A DNA stretch of 64,000 nt from an uncultured Pseudomonadales bacterium (GCA_943788835.1 CALSRU010000004.1:1-64000); one strand, 5' to 3'. Positions 18,664-29,342 are shown, counted from the stretch's first letter. Notes: generated from the sequence alone by a model not told the origin. Program-made: numbers and translations.

Positions 18664-21600
18664 CGCCATTGACCCGATCGAATGGCAAGATGCTCATTAG
18701 CATATGGTTTTGTCGACGTGCGCTTGTTCGAGGCTTTGGCTGTTTGGCTATGCTTTTATTGAGTCTTACGATCAGTCTTACTGCATTCAGCCAAAATAAT
18801 TTTACTTATCGTCTGTTTGTCGACACCGATAATAATATTGGCAGCGGGTGCGGCTACGATATAGGTCCCGATGGTAGTCCAGAGTATCGCAATGGTTTTG
18901 AGCGGTATCTTGAATTAACAATGCTTGCTCCGGGCGAGACCAATCAATATGGACTCTCGGGCAGCGTTATTTCTTGCGAAGGACTTACCTGGGATTTTAA
19001 CAGCCCAGAGACATTGGCCAACGGTTTTTGGGCAGCAACATTAAATCAAGAAACTAATCAAGCCGACGCTGTTGAGGCTTTTATTCCGCGCAATGCGCTC
19101 CTGAGTACAAATGCTATTCGTGTTGTTCTGCATGCTATAAACACTAGCAGCAATGAGGTTGATACTTTAGAAAGTAACAATGGTGCGCCGATTACCTTTG
19201 CTGTAATACCCAGTGAGAATATTCCTAGCTTGCCGTATCTAGCGTTGTTTGTGCTTTTCATCTCGCTCGCTTTTCTGGGTGCTAAGCATAAGCGGCTTGG
19301 TATCTCCGCAGGCGGTATAGTTTTACTTTGGGGGCTGAGTGGTATGCCCTTCATAGCAAAAGTTGATGGTGAATTAAATAATCACTGCTCGCTTTGGGGT
19401 TGGTGTGTTGCTTGGGAGGGGGTAAACCCCATAGCAACGGATCCAGCAAATGATACGCCCGACGCAGCTATTGATATTCAAGCGCTGTATTTGACTACAG
19501 CGAGTAATGGTGATGTTGCTGTGCGTATTGATGTTAATGATGTGTCGAACGCTTGTTTGTCGTTGTCGCCATGTGACGTGAATGCTTCATGCAGCAATGA
19601 ACCACAGGGTTTTAATTGTACCTGTAACGAGGGTCTCTTTGGCGATGGTGAGCAGTACTGTGGTTCGATTCGCGATGATGATGGCGATGGCGTCGATTTG
19701 TTCGACGATAATTGCCCTGAAGTGGGTAACGCAGAGCAGATTGATACCGATCAAGATGGCATAGGTAATTTATGTGATCCCACCCCCAATGGCGATCTTG
19801 TGTCGATCAGCTTAATAGACGAGCTAGCCATTGAAAAGAGTCAGCAAGCGGCGCAATTTAGTCTTCAGCGCTCATCGGGTTCTGCAGAACTTACGATTGC
19901 TTTTAGCTTGAACGGTAGCCTTGACCCCGTTAAGGGTTCTGCAAGCAGCAATGACTATATGTTAGTTTATGCTGATGATGGGTCTAGTGTCGGTCAGACG
20001 TTAACGCTACCCGCGAACCAAAATTCACGTGTTGTCCGTTTAAAGCCTATTCAGGATGGTCAGCATGAAGTCCCCGAGAATGTGCGAATTACGCTAGAAG
20101 AGGGCGCTGGTTATGAAAGGAGCGTAAATGATACGGTCAGTCTCCTAATTACTGATGCGAGTAATGACAGTGGCAATGCCAAGGTTTTTTATGGTGTGTT
20201 TTTGCCACAAGACAACGCCGTAACTTCTGGGTCCGGTGTCTTGAGTTTGATTCTCGATGGCGATAACGAGAATGCCACGCTAAATTATAATTTTTCTAAT
20301 CTGAGTTCTGTACAAACTGATCAGCATATTCATTTAGCGCCATCCGGTACCATTCTCAAAGATGTGCATGCGAGTGGCAGCGTTTATGATTTTTCATGGG
20401 ACCTAGCACCCGGCGGTATTTTTGTTACTGAACAGGCCATGCTAGATGCGCTTTTTAATGGCGAGTTTTACCTAAATATCCATACAGCTAATTACCCGTC
20501 AGGCGAAATTTCGGCAACTATGGTTTACGATGCAGGCGTTGAGCCGCCCGCAGAAACAGTATTAACAGCAGCCGATGTCGACAGAGATATTATTCGTTTT
20601 TTAACTCAGGCAACTTTTGGGGCTACGCCAGAGCAATACACGCTTTTGCGTGATCAAATTGCTGCCGATGGCAGCAATCGTTTGCAGATCTATAGCGATT
20701 GGATTGATCTGCAAATTGCCACATCACCAACTAGCATGTATGACTTGATGGAGCAGTCGCAACTGTTATTCGCGTTTGGTGATACGCCCTCTGCTATGTA
20801 TGGAACATTTCAGCCTGGTTATTACCTGCGTCGAGATGCATTTTGGCCAATGGCAGTGAACGGGAAAGATCAATTGCGTCAGCGTATGGCATTTGCGTTA
20901 AGTCAAATACTCGTTGTGGCCGATACGCAAGCCACGATTCGTAAGGCTCATCGTGGCACCGCCCATTATTGGGACCAGCTTGCTGATAATGCATTTGGTT
21001 TTTATAACGACACCTTATTTGACGTTAGTGTGCATCCTATTATGGGTACATGGTTAAGCCATCTGCGTAATAAAAAAGCTGACCCCGTAGCTGGTTCATA
21101 TCCCGATGAAAATTATGCCCGAGAAGTCATGCAACTCTTTAGCTTTGGTTTAGTTCATCGTGAGAAAAATGGCAGCATATTGTTAGGCGAGAACAATTTG
21201 CCAATGCCTACTTATAACAACGAAGTGATAAAAAATGTGGCCAGAGTTTTCACTGGTATGGGCTTCAGTTACTATACTCTCAATGGCGAAAAAACGTCTA
21301 ATCCTTGGTTTGACAGAGGTGACAGCAGCTACCAGGAGCAGCACCGCTGGACTAATCCAATGAAATTTTTTTCTGCATGGCATGATTATGATGAGAAGAT
21401 TTTGTTCACCGATAATGGTCAGACGGTTACTGTTCCTGCAAGCTCAGACACTACCCAGGCTGCTGAAAATGAATTGCGCTTTGTTGTCGATGCACTAGTT
21501 AGTCACCAAACTACTGCGCCAAATATTAGCAGACTGTTAATACAGCGATTCGTGACATCGAACCCGAGCGCTGATTACATCGAGCGTGTGGCTAATGCTT

Positions 21601-22322
21601 TTGGCAGCACTGGCGACTTAACAGCTACTATTAAAACTATCTTACTCGATCCGGAAGCGCGTAATCCCAGCGTCATTAACTCAAGCACATATGGTAAGGT
21701 CAAAGAGCCTTTGCTTCAGCTAACCGCAACGATGCGTTTGTTGCAAGCCAGTTCTGAGATCTCTTTTGAAGATAGTGAAAGTCCTTTGTATCCACTGCGC
21801 AACCGTTACGATGAGGGTGCAAGCTTGATGCGTATAGGAGGTCTGAATTTAGGGCAATATTCGCTGGGGTCCGAGTCAGTATTTAATTTTTACCTCCCTG
21901 ATTTCTCTCCATCAGGTGCGATTGCTAGTCAATCATTGGTGGCCCCAGAAATGCAGTTAATGACAGAGTCTCAAATTTTCACCACGATGAATGTCTATAA
22001 TAAATTAGTTAATGAGAATATGTATCATCCGGGATCCTTGAATTATTCGAATTACACAGCTGATCAGATGAAAGTAACATTGAATCCTGCGCGCCTTGTA
22101 GCTGCTTGGAATAGCGCCTCGGGTAGCAATGCCGATAAAGCCGAGGCAATGGTTGATTATTTAGATTTTTACTTGAATGCAGGGCAGTTAAAGCAAGCAA
22201 GTAACTCCGGTGCACGCGCTGCTCTCATTCAGGGGGTTGCGGCAGCGTCCAATGAGGTTAATCGCTTCAAAGATGCGGTCTATGGCGTGAATGTTACTTC
22301 AGAGTTTTTAATTCAGCAGTAG
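18660..22322 (+). CDS. Multidomain DUF1800 exported protein
   Basis: A 1220-residue exported mosaic. In order: signal peptide (hydrophobic 26-45); a beta domain with RLFVDTDNNIGSG; an internal hydrophobic segment at ~184-212 starting IPSLPYLALF and ending GAKHKR, very like an IPTL-CTERM anchor; an EGF-like domain at ~297-335 with six cysteines; thrombospondin type 3 calcium repeats at ~336-378 (DDDGDGVDLFDDNCP, DTDQDGIGNLCDP); a Calx-beta-like domain at ~380-500; a CHRD-like domain at ~506-625; and DUF1800 from ~640 to the end (FLTQATFGATPEQ, YAREVMQLFSFGL). The role of DUF1800 is unknown to me; it is habitually paired with DUF1501. The start overlaps the preceding stop by four bases. Confidence 0.9.
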   Translation: MTPLTRSNGKMLISIWFCRRALVRGFGCLAMLLLSLTISLTAFSQNNFTYRLFVDTDNNIGSGCGYDIGPDGSPEYRNGFERYLELTMLAPGETNQYGLSGSVISCEGLTWDFNSPETLANGFWAATLNQETNQADAVEAFIPRNALLSTNAIRVVLHAINTSSNEVDTLESNNGAPITFAVIPSENIPSLPYLALFVLFISLAFLGAKHKRLGISAGGIVLLWGLSGMPFIAKVDGELNNHCSLWGWCVAWEGVNPIATDPANDTPDAAIDIQALYLTTASNGDVAVRIDVNDVSNACLSLSPCDVNASCSNEPQGFNCTCNEGLFGDGEQYCGSIRDDDGDGVDLFDDNCPEVGNAEQIDTDQDGIGNLCDPTPNGDLVSISLIDELAIEKSQQAAQFSLQRSSGSAELTIAFSLNGSLDPVKGSASSNDYMLVYADDGSSVGQTLTLPANQNSRVVRLKPIQDGQHEVPENVRITLEEGAGYERSVNDTVSLLITDASNDSGNAKVFYGVFLPQDNAVTSGSGVLSLILDGDNENATLNYNFSNLSSVQTDQHIHLAPSGTILKDVHASGSVYDFSWDLAPGGIFVTEQAMLDALFNGEFYLNIHTANYPSGEISATMVYDAGVEPPAETVLTAADVDRDIIRFLTQATFGATPEQYTLLRDQIAADGSNRLQIYSDWIDLQIATSPTSMYDLMEQSQLLFAFGDTPSAMYGTFQPGYYLRRDAFWPMAVNGKDQLRQRMAFALSQILVVADTQATIRKAHRGTAHYWDQLADNAFGFYNDTLFDVSVHPIMGTWLSHLRNKKADPVAGSYPDENYAREVMQLFSFGLVHREKNGSILLGENNLPMPTYNNEVIKNVARVFTGMGFSYYTLNGEKTSNPWFDRGDSSYQEQHRWTNPMKFFSAWHDYDEKILFTDNGQTVTVPASSDTTQAAENELRFVVDALVSHQTTAPNISRLLIQRFVTSNPSADYIERVANAFGSTGDLTATIKTILLDPEARNPSVINSSTYGKVKEPLLQLTATMRLLQASSEISFEDSESPLYPLRNRYDEGASLMRIGGLNLGQYSLGSESVFNFYLPDFSPSGAIASQSLVAPEMQLMTESQIFTTMNVYNKLVNENMYHPGSLNYSNYTADQMKVTLNPARLVAAWNSASGSNADKAEAMVDYLDFYLNAGQLKQASNSGARAALIQGVAAASNEVNRFKDAVYGVNVTSEFLIQQ

Positions 22323-22368
22323 TCGTGCAGAGCTTGGCTTGTTGAGCATGCGAGTTGTGTTTGCCTCA

Positions 22369-23040
22369 TCAAGTATTGGTGATTGATTCACGGGCAAAAA
22401 ATCGAAATCCCTCCTTTTTAGACCCCTTAGAATGATACGTGTAATACTTTCCAAAAACGTGCCAGTATCCCGCATACCCTACGATCTTGTTTCCGGAAAA
22501 TTTCGCATTTTTTAGAGATGAATAATTATGAGTTTCTATAAAAGCAATAGATTTTTTCCGGCCGCGTTGATCCAGAGCATCTGTTGACAGTGACAAGGTG
22601 GTGAGTACACGCTGGCCTCTGTAATGCGGCAAAGTAAAGCTATCATACGAATAGCGGGCTTCTGGTCCAAAATCAATCCACAAGTCGTCGGTATGTTTAG
22701 TAGGAGAGTAAGCGCGCCATAAATAGGCAATTAAACGCCCATTGTTGATGGCTCCGATACAGGTATCTCCTTTTTTAAAAGCGGCTTTGGCAATGCTCGG
22801 GTTGAGCTGCAGCTCTTGATTCTTGGCAAATTTAATGAGTTCTGGCTCGCTTAGAAATCGATATTCTCTGCCGATATTCTCTGCGAGAGGAGGCACGCTT
22901 GTTCTGAGTGGCCGCGTAATAACAACACAAAAAACCAAGCTGCAGTGCCGCTGAAGTCTCATCATTAAAAATTCATACAGGCTCCGCCAAATACCCCAGC
23001 GGTTTATATGTTCGCGTCTTTGAGGACTAATAATTGCCAT
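22369..23040 (-). CDS. GNAT-fold acyltransferase-like protein
   Basis: A 223-residue protein probably of the GNAT superfamily. The supporting region is the second half: IGAINNGRLIAYLWRAY (central strand), LPHYRGQRVLTTLSLSTDAL (the helix after the acyl-CoA binding turn), and IAFIETHNYSSLKNAKFSGNKIVGY (late strand with the usual Asn-x-x-Ser region). The first 45 residues are basic and partly hydrophobic with no clear domain; an internal start is possible. Similar proteins sit in polysaccharide gene clusters, but here it is isolated and converges on the DUF1800 gene. Substrate unknown. Confidence 0.65.
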   Translation of the reverse strand: MAIISPQRREHINRWGIWRSLYEFLMMRLQRHCSLVFCVVITRPLRTSVPPLAENIGREYRFLSEPELIKFAKNQELQLNPSIAKAAFKKGDTCIGAINNGRLIAYLWRAYSPTKHTDDLWIDFGPEARYSYDSFTLPHYRGQRVLTTLSLSTDALDQRGRKKSIAFIETHNYSSLKNAKFSGNKIVGYAGYWHVFGKYYTYHSKGSKKEGFRFFARESITNT

Positions 23041-23400
23041 TGTGTGTTTCGCAGTAAAAACGTTTTTTGACTTAAGAAAATTATAGCAAGGTTGAGACCG
23101 ATCCAGAAAGTGATAGCTTTCTGGTACCAGCGATAGCCGGCATAAGCTTGTTAACTCTGGTTATGTCGATGCTGCACCTAGTAGCGATACACCTAATACT
23201 TGGAAACACCTTTGTTGAATTGCAAGTAAAGGCAGCCGTGACTTGAGTGGAAGCCCTCTTTTTTTTTAATGAGTTATCTTTTTTGCAGTAAGTTTTTGTT
23301 TGATCGCCATACTCCACACTTAAATCTACCCAGCGTACTACCCGGCAGTTGGCGTGCGACTATATAGGTCTGCATGATAGGAGGAGAATGCCCCTAAACG
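23041..23400. other. Gene-free stretch upstream of the GNAT gene
   Basis: About 360 bases with no RNA gene or plausible coding region that I can see. It should contain the promoter of the GNAT-like gene. The run of nine T near 23262-23270 is an A/T tract without an adjoining hairpin. Confidence 0.5.
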
Positions 23401-23440
23401 AAAAAGCCCTGCGTTTTATAGGCTAAAACGCAGGGCTTTC
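23401..23440 (-). terminator. Terminator of tRNA-Ser
   Basis: A 16-base perfect stem, AAAGCCCTGCGTTTTA (23403-23418) with TAAAACGCAGGGCTTT (23424-23439), stands 30 bases beyond the tRNA 3' end on the reverse strand. The A/T-rich stem base supplies the U tract. Confidence 0.9.
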
Positions 23441-23469
23441 GGTTTTACTTTATTGCTTAAAACATCAAA

Positions 23470-23559
23470 TGGCGGAGAGGCAGGGATTTGAACCCTGGGA
23501 CGGGATGAACCGTCGCTGGTTTTCAAGACCAGTGCTTTCGACCACTCAGCCACCTCTCC
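23470..23559 (-). tRNA. tRNA-Ser(UGA)
   Basis: On the reverse strand the 90-base gene opens GGAGAGGTGGC, pairs with CCTCTCC at the 3' end and carries an encoded CCA. The anticodon arm reads CTGGT-CTTGAAA-ACCAG, giving anticodon UGA. The long variable arm (GCGACGGTTCATCCCGTC) is the class II feature of serine tRNAs. The T arm reads CAGGGTTCAAATCCCTG. Confidence 0.97.
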
Positions 23560-23573
23560 AAAAAATTTGCGCA

Positions 23574-23601
23574 AGTATACCCTTACTAGAATTACTCGCA
23601 A
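23574..23601 (-). promoter_or_regulatory. Promoter of tRNA-Ser
   Basis: On the reverse strand TTGCGA (23596-23601) and TATACT (23574-23579) are 16 bases apart, and start would fall about seven bases before the tRNA. It lies in the short gap downstream of rne, so tRNA-Ser has its own promoter as well as possible read-through. Confidence 0.7.
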
Positions 23602-23619
23602 GGGTTTTGCATGGTAGAT

Positions 23620-26577
23620 TTACGCGCTTTCGTGCGATGTATTTTCCACTGGGTCTTCATTGCCCGCATTACCGGCACGTGGATCATTCGGTGCGCGATG
23701 AACTTCTTTGAGTGCAATAGCCGATGGGTCTGCAACCAGTGGCTGGCTCATCTTTATCTCCAGTTTAGAGCTGGTAATTTCGTGAGTAACAGCGGCTTTT
23801 TTGCGTGCTCGTGGGTCATTACTCGCACGAGGCCCGTCAGCGTTATCGACCAGAGGCTGGCCATTACGAGTTTCCGCAGTAATGGCAGCGTCTTGCGTCG
23901 GCTGGTGTTGAGCATCGCTACCTTTACCATCGACTTGTGCATTATTATCCGGCTGGATGCTATCTTGAAGGTCCAGCGCTGGTTGGTTGAGGATATCGTT
24001 CTTGTTTGTACTTACTTCAACCGGCGTTGCTTCAGCAGGCGCGGTTTTAACCAATGGGGCCTCAGCCGATCCTGCTTGGCTGGTTTCAGTGGCTGTGGTT
24101 TGCGCTTGCTTTGCGGCCACATTTGCATCGTCATTTTTTGTCTCAGGCGCGGGCGCCATATTTTCAGTTACCGCGACTCCAATGGCTCGTTCAGCTGCGG
24201 GCGCGGATTCATACTCTGCGCCTTCAACGACTGGTGCTGGGGCATCGTTATTGCCTTGAGCTATGTCACTCAACTCACCGGTCAATGGGAGCGTTGCTGT
24301 AGCAGTGGCGGCTGCTTCACTGCGTCTGCCGCCACGACGTCTTGGTCCGCGTGCTGTGCGGCCACGTTGATTGTCGGGGCGAGTTCTTGGCTCATTTGAA
24401 GCCTCTGTTGTATTTGGTGAAGATGCAGCTGTATCGTTAGTCGCTTCAACTGACTGTTTGACTGTATCGCTACTTTTTTCACCGTTTGAACGATTGCGCC
24501 GTGTGCGATTAGCGCTGCTTTTTCGTTCTCTATTTGCAGCTTGAGCTTCATTCGTAGTGTCAATTTTTTTGTCTTCTAGTCTTTCCGGTGCAGTCTCATT
24601 CTGCGCCGCACGTGGCTCTTTGCGCCTGTTGCGGTTACGGCCGCGTTGATTGTCGCGATCGGGTGCTGTGCTATTGGCGGCTTTCTGGTTACGCTGCCGG
24701 CCGCTTTGAGGCTCGTTCTGGCTGCGGTTACCACCTTGCTTAGATCGTTGCTCGTCATTGCGGCTGCGATTGGCATTGCCGCCACGATTGCGTTGATTGC
24801 CGCGACCTTGGCGGTTTTGTTTATTACCGCCACGTTGATTTTTACTGGTTGGAGTTGCTGGGGCTGGCTCTTCAATTGGCGCCGTAAAAATCTTGTTCCA
24901 CAATGTTTTTAGAATGCCAATCGTTGGTGCTTTAGCTTCAGGGTCTGCAGTTTGCGGTCGGTTCGGTTTGACAGACGAAAATGAAGCAGTGCTTACCGCA
25001 GCCACGGGTTGGGCTACTGTGTGTTTGCGCGCTTCATGCACCGACTCCTCAATTTCAGCCTCGGCCGTTAAATCGAAGCTAACGGTTTCGCCAACTTCAG
25101 AGTCACCTTCACGTAAACGCGATACTTCGTAATGAGGTGTTTCGAGTGCCGGGCTTGGAATAACCAATACTCGCAAGTTGTTGGCTTTTTCTATAGAGCG
25201 AATCGCTGCGCGTTTTTCATTAAGCAAATAAGTAGCCACTTCAACCGGGACTACCACACGGATTTCAGCGCTGCGCTCTTTTTGGGATTCATCTTGAATG
25301 AGGCGCAAAATAACCAGTGCGAGTGATTTTGTATCGCGAATCGTGCCCTGGCCGCTGCAGCGAGGACAGATAGAGGCGATGGTTTCGTCGAGCGAGGGTC
25401 TCAGTCTCTGTCGAGACATTTCAAGCAGACCAAAGCGAGAAATTTTGCCGACTTGAACACGTGCACGATCGGCTTCTAGTGCGGCGCGCATACGACTTTC
25501 AACCGCTCTTTGATTGCGGGAATGGTTCATGTCGATAAAATCGATAACAACTAAGCCGCCCATATCACGCAGACGTAATTGACGAGCAATTTCATCGGCC
25601 GATTCGAGGTTGGTTTGCAATGCGGTTTCTTCTATGTCGGCACCTTTGGTGGCGCGCGCCGAGTTAATATCAATAGCAATCATTGCCTCAGTGGGATCAA
25701 TAACAATTGAGCCGCCCGATGGCAGTTGAACTTCGCGTTGAAAGGCCGTTTCTATTTGGCTCTCTACTTGATAGCGATTAAATAGCGGGATTTCATCTTG
25801 GTATTGTTTGATACGGTTAGCGTAATTAGGCATAACCATTTCAACAAACTGTGAGGCCTCGTAGTAAGCATCGGCACCATCTATTAATACTTCACCGATA
25901 TCATCACGCACGTAGTCGCGAATGGCTCTAACAATGATATTGCTTTCTTGGAAGACCAAGAAAGGTGCTTTTTGTGATGATGACGCTTCGGTAATAGCAT
26001 TCCAAATTGTCATTAGGTAATCGAAGTCCCACTGTAGTTCTTGGGCACTCTTGCCTATGCCGGCAGTGCGCACAATCACGCCCACGCCGTCCTGCATTTC
26101 AAGCTCATTCATGGTCTTGCGCAGTTCATCGCGTTCTTCGCCTTCGATCCGGCGTGAAATACCGCCTGCGCGTGGGTTGTTAGGCATCAGCACCATGTAG
26201 CGTCCAGCTAGGCTGATATAGGTAGTGAGTGCCGCGCCTTTGCTGCCTCGCTCCTCTTTCTCAACCTGAACAACAACTTCGGTTCCTTCTTTAACGACAT
26301 CCTTTATTTTTACTCTGCCTTGAGCTTGTGAGGGTGAGCGGTAGAAGTATTCTCTGGCTATTTCCTTTAACGGTAAAAAGCCGTGCCGCTCGGCTCCAAA
26401 ATCTACGAAGGCTGCTTCTAAGCTTGGTTCTACGCGAGTGATTTTGCCTTTATAGATGCTTGATTTTTTTTGTACGCGAGTACGGTTTTCAATATCTAAA
26501 TCGTAAAGACGCTGGCCATCGACCATTGCTACACGCAGCTCTTCGGGCTGAGTAGCGTTAATTAACATACGTTTCAT
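23620..26577 (-). CDS. rne: Ribonuclease E
   Basis: RNase E is the essential endonuclease that matures rRNA and tRNA and starts mRNA decay on the inner membrane. I start at the ATG at 26575-26577 ([13 protein letters not shown]), the conserved N-terminus, preceded by GAGGAA; upstream in-frame codons are leader. The catalytic half has an S1 domain around 35-120, the DNase I-like site with aspartates in [12 protein letters not shown] and [14 protein letters not shown], and the zinc-link CPRCSGQG near 405. The second half (from ~510) is disordered, rich in Arg, Asn, Gln, Glu and Ala. It would scaffold a degradosome, and its end has two NDPRA motifs. The product is 985 residues. The gene is followed by tRNA-Ser. 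Confidence 0.96.
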   Translation of the reverse strand: MKRMLINATQPEELRVAMVDGQRLYDLDIENRTRVQKKSSIYKGKITRVEPSLEAAFVDFGAERHGFLPLKEIAREYFYRSPSQAQGRVKIKDVVKEGTEVVVQVEKEERGSKGAALTTYISLAGRYMVLMPNNPRAGGISRRIEGEERDELRKTMNELEMQDGVGVIVRTAGIGKSAQELQWDFDYLMTIWNAITEASSSQKAPFLVFQESNIIVRAIRDYVRDDIGEVLIDGADAYYEASQFVEMVMPNYANRIKQYQDEIPLFNRYQVESQIETAFQREVQLPSGGSIVIDPTEAMIAIDINSARATKGADIEETALQTNLESADEIARQLRLRDMGGLVVIDFIDMNHSRNQRAVESRMRAALEADRARVQVGKISRFGLLEMSRQRLRPSLDETIASICPRCSGQGTIRDTKSLALVILRLIQDESQKERSAEIRVVVPVEVATYLLNEKRAAIRSIEKANNLRVLVIPSPALETPHYEVSRLREGDSEVGETVSFDLTAEAEIEESVHEARKHTVAQPVAAVSTASFSSVKPNRPQTADPEAKAPTIGILKTLWNKIFTAPIEEPAPATPTSKNQRGGNKQNRQGRGNQRNRGGNANRSRNDEQRSKQGGNRSQNEPQSGRQRNQKAANSTAPDRDNQRGRNRNRRKEPRAAQNETAPERLEDKKIDTTNEAQAANRERKSSANRTRRNRSNGEKSSDTVKQSVEATNDTAASSPNTTEASNEPRTRPDNQRGRTARGPRRRGGRRSEAAATATATLPLTGELSDIAQGNNDAPAPVVEGAEYESAPAAERAIGVAVTENMAPAPETKNDDANVAAKQAQTTATETSQAGSAEAPLVKTAPAEATPVEVSTNKNDILNQPALDLQDSIQPDNNAQVDGKGSDAQHQPTQDAAITAETRNGQPLVDNADGPRASNDPRARKKAAVTHEITSSKLEIKMSQPLVADPSAIALKEVHRAPNDPRAGNAGNEDPVENTSHESA

Positions 26578-28385
26578 TTTGTTTCCTCTGTGGCTGAATT
26601 GCATTGGCAACTCAGTCCTTGTTTTTAATGGTGTGAGAACAATTAGGCAATACTTCAATCACATCATGGCGAAATCTGGCGCACAACATGGCGCAAAGCC
26701 GAAGCTAGCAGCCAAATAAGGTGAGTACTGAGGCAGTGCAGAGGAAGAGAGTATGAAGTTTTACAGAGAGGTTAAAAGCCCGATAAGAGTGTTCAGTCCG
26801 CGTTATTTTACATAACCTTACTTCGCTGAACCTAATGCAATAGCGTAACCGCGCTTTATTTTGCAATAGTCGCAAGCTGCTCTCGCCTAAGAATGCTTTA
26901 TTGGCCGAAGAATAGCGTTAGCTTATCCGTGTTGAAAAGTACGGGCCACTTAACGACATTCTATGCCAGCTTATCTTGGCGGATGCACCAGTTTGTGCGC
27001 TTAACTTCTCATTATGCTGAACTTACTCTCAAACTGCTGAAGCTAACGCGGCATGGTATGCCAGTGTCGCTTTGTTCTAGGCTGTTCCGCTAACCTAATT
27101 TGGCCAAGGGGGAGCATAGGATCCAGCGTAATAGTGTGTTTGAGTATTCAATATGTCAGCGATCATGGCGTTACAAGCGGATCGATCTGGCTCTTGCTAT
27201 AGTCACTCTTAAATCTGTTGCTAAGAGCTAAAGCTTGCTTACTGTTAATTGCTATTAGCTCTTTCATTTTTCGGCTTTGGTCAGTGCTCGAACATTGCTG
27301 CGTGCAAGCAGATAAAGCAAAAATCATTTATCCGCATGGTGCGTCTGCGTCCTGACTGTCCATTCTCTCTCGCAACGTCTATTGGCGTTTTGCTCAGCAG
27401 GCGTTCGATTTCATATTTTGGCTTGTTAAGCCACTCTACCTTTGCGCTGACGGTTTTTTTACCCCTCATTACTCGCGCTTTAGGTCGTCATATTGTACTG
27501 AATTAGCCAGCAGACAAGGCTAACCGAAAAAAATCGGCGCTGACAAAATGGTGGGTCTTACTCCCCATTTTGTTGCTGATGGTCTATTCCTTGGTTTGTC
27601 CTCGGTTAAATTTTAATGTACTCAATGTTTCAACGGCTGGACTTCACCGTGGGGTGTTCGTTACCCATTAGTCAAGTTACCAGTACTCGTTAGATTGAAC
27701 CCTTTATCGAAGCCACAAATAGGTAGTGCTGACAGCAATGCCTATTACATATTCATTTTTGCTCTTGAGTGGGTCGACTGATCGACCATCTCATTGCAAG
27801 TGAGCAAGGCTTGTAGTTAATTTGTTCTGCCAGAAGCGCTTTTGTTGCGTTCCGTTGTATTTTCCTAATGGTTTAGCAGGGTTAGATGGCCAACCGCACC
27901 CTACATTATAGATTATAGAAGAGAGTAGCCCCTCATGAGTTCCTATAACTGTTACAAGTACCGGCTGCTAGAGGACAATACAGTTAACACTATTGTCTCA
28001 GCGAGACTTCGACCCTAGCAAGTAAGACAGGCCTCAAGGGTATTTGGTTCCATTTGGGTCTTACCGCGGATCAATTACGCTAGCAGCGTGTTAACATCGC
28101 CTCAACGAAGCCGCCCTAGCGCATGTGTGCCTATCCATTCTGAGCTCTAAATAGCAAGTCGCCTCATGATTCATAATGCGACTGATGCCCAAAGAAATTA
28201 TCATTGTGAACTGATGATTGGCCTTGCAGCCCAACACGCCCATTTGCTCCTGGGTGACAATCATTCAGCGCCGTCGGTGTCGAAGAATACCATTTTATAT
28301 GCACAAGCTCAATTCTATAGCCTGTAAAATGTTGGCTCCAGGGATGGGCAGACTCGCTGCTCGCTTGATAAAAGTTGTTGTTTTT
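26578..28385. other. 1.8 kb stretch without recognised genes (rne-rluC)
   Basis: Divergent rne and rluC are separated by 1.8 kb, far more than the few hundred bases usual in gammaproteobacteria. The first 200-300 bases next to rne should be its long autoregulatory leader. I see no tRNA, no terminator with a clear U tract, and no coding region with a ribosome binding site. Two inverted repeats stand out: CAAAATGG with CCCATTTTG around 27546-27574, and GGTCGA-CTGA-TCGACC near 27770. The sequence has many stops in all frames and may be decayed DNA or house unannotated RNAs. Confidence 0.5.
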
Positions 28386-29342
28386 ATGAGTATTACCCAC
28401 CAAAAAGTCTCGTTTGTGATGGTTGAAGCTGATCAAGCTGGTCAGCGAATCGACAACTTTTTGTCATCTCGCCTCAAAGGCCTCCCCAGATCTCGACTGT
28501 ATCGTTTGCTTCGCAAGGGAGAGGTGCGTGTCAATAAAGGCCGCGTTAAGCCTGAGCATCGCCTAGAGAGTGGCGATGTGGTGCGTATTCCGCCTGTTAA
28601 ATTACCCACCCCTAATGAACTTGGCCAGGTTAGCCCCAGTTTGGCACTCACTTTAGAGCGAGCTATCTTGTTTGAAGATGCCGAGTGGTTGGTGCTCAAT
28701 AAACCTGCTCATTTGGCTGTGCACGGGGGCAGTGGTGAATCGTTGGGTTTAATTGAGGCGTTGCGGCAGATTCGTGCGGATCGAGCAGGCGAGAATTTGG
28801 AGCTATGCCACCGCTTGGATAAAGATACTTCGGGGTGCCTAGTGATAGCTAAAAAACGCGGCGCATTGAAGCGATTTCACGAGGGGCTACGTAATAAAAA
28901 ATTAGAAAAAAACTATGCTGCGTTGGTGATCGGGCGCTGGCCTAAAGGGCTGGATAGGGTGGATGCGCCGTTGCTTAAGAATGTACTGCAGTCGGGCGAG
29001 CGTATGGTATGCGTGGATAAAGAGGGCAAGGCTTCGCAAACGCTGTACAAAGTTAAGCGTCAGATTACAGACTATTGCTTGCTTGATGTGCAGCCCATTA
29101 CGGGCCGCACACACCAAATTAGAGTGCACTGCAAGGCAGCGGGCTATCCGATAGTCGGCGATCCTAAATATGGTAATGATGGGATTAACAAGAGGTTGCG
29201 CCAGCAGGGCTACAAGCATCTTTTTTTACACGCATTGTCGATAACCTTGCCCATGGACGGTCATATGAAGGTGGTTAGTGCGCCTTTGCCTGCTTCATGG
29301 TCACCCCTGATTGATGATGTGGCAGACGGCAGTCAATATTGA
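28386..29342 (+). CDS. rluC: 23S rRNA pseudouridine synthase RluC
   Basis: RluC converts uridines 955, 2504 and 2580 of 23S rRNA to pseudouridine. I take the ATG at 28386 (MSITHQKVSF), which gives 318 residues against about 319 in E. coli; longer in-frame extensions have no homology. The S4 RNA-binding domain covers ~18-80 (QAGQRIDNFLSS, RKGEVRVNKGRVKPEHRL, GDVVRIPPV). The catalytic domain has NKPAHLAVHGGSG near 105-117, HRLDKDTSG with catalytic Asp145, PLLKNVLQSGER and the RTHQIRVH motif near 245. The ribosome binding site is weak. A HAD phosphatase follows by 90 bases, as in many pseudomonads. Confidence 0.95.
   Translation: MSITHQKVSFVMVEADQAGQRIDNFLSSRLKGLPRSRLYRLLRKGEVRVNKGRVKPEHRLESGDVVRIPPVKLPTPNELGQVSPSLALTLERAILFEDAEWLVLNKPAHLAVHGGSGESLGLIEALRQIRADRAGENLELCHRLDKDTSGCLVIAKKRGALKRFHEGLRNKKLEKNYAALVIGRWPKGLDRVDAPLLKNVLQSGERMVCVDKEGKASQTLYKVKRQITDYCLLDVQPITGRTHQIRVHCKAAGYPIVGDPKYGNDGINKRLRQQGYKHLFLHALSITLPMDGHMKVVSAPLPASWSPLIDDVADGSQY

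Noticed and set aside
23611-24912. Several forward-strand open frames of 80-260 codons opposite the rne tail
   Set aside because: They are antisense to the low-complexity, Arg/Gln/Ala-rich tail of RNase E, whose codon pattern leaves the opposite strand open. They have no ribosome binding sites or recognisable motifs.
28218-28385. A longer RluC starting at 28218
   Set aside because: The extra 56 residues have no family counterpart and no ribosome binding site; the ATG at 28386 gives the normal length.
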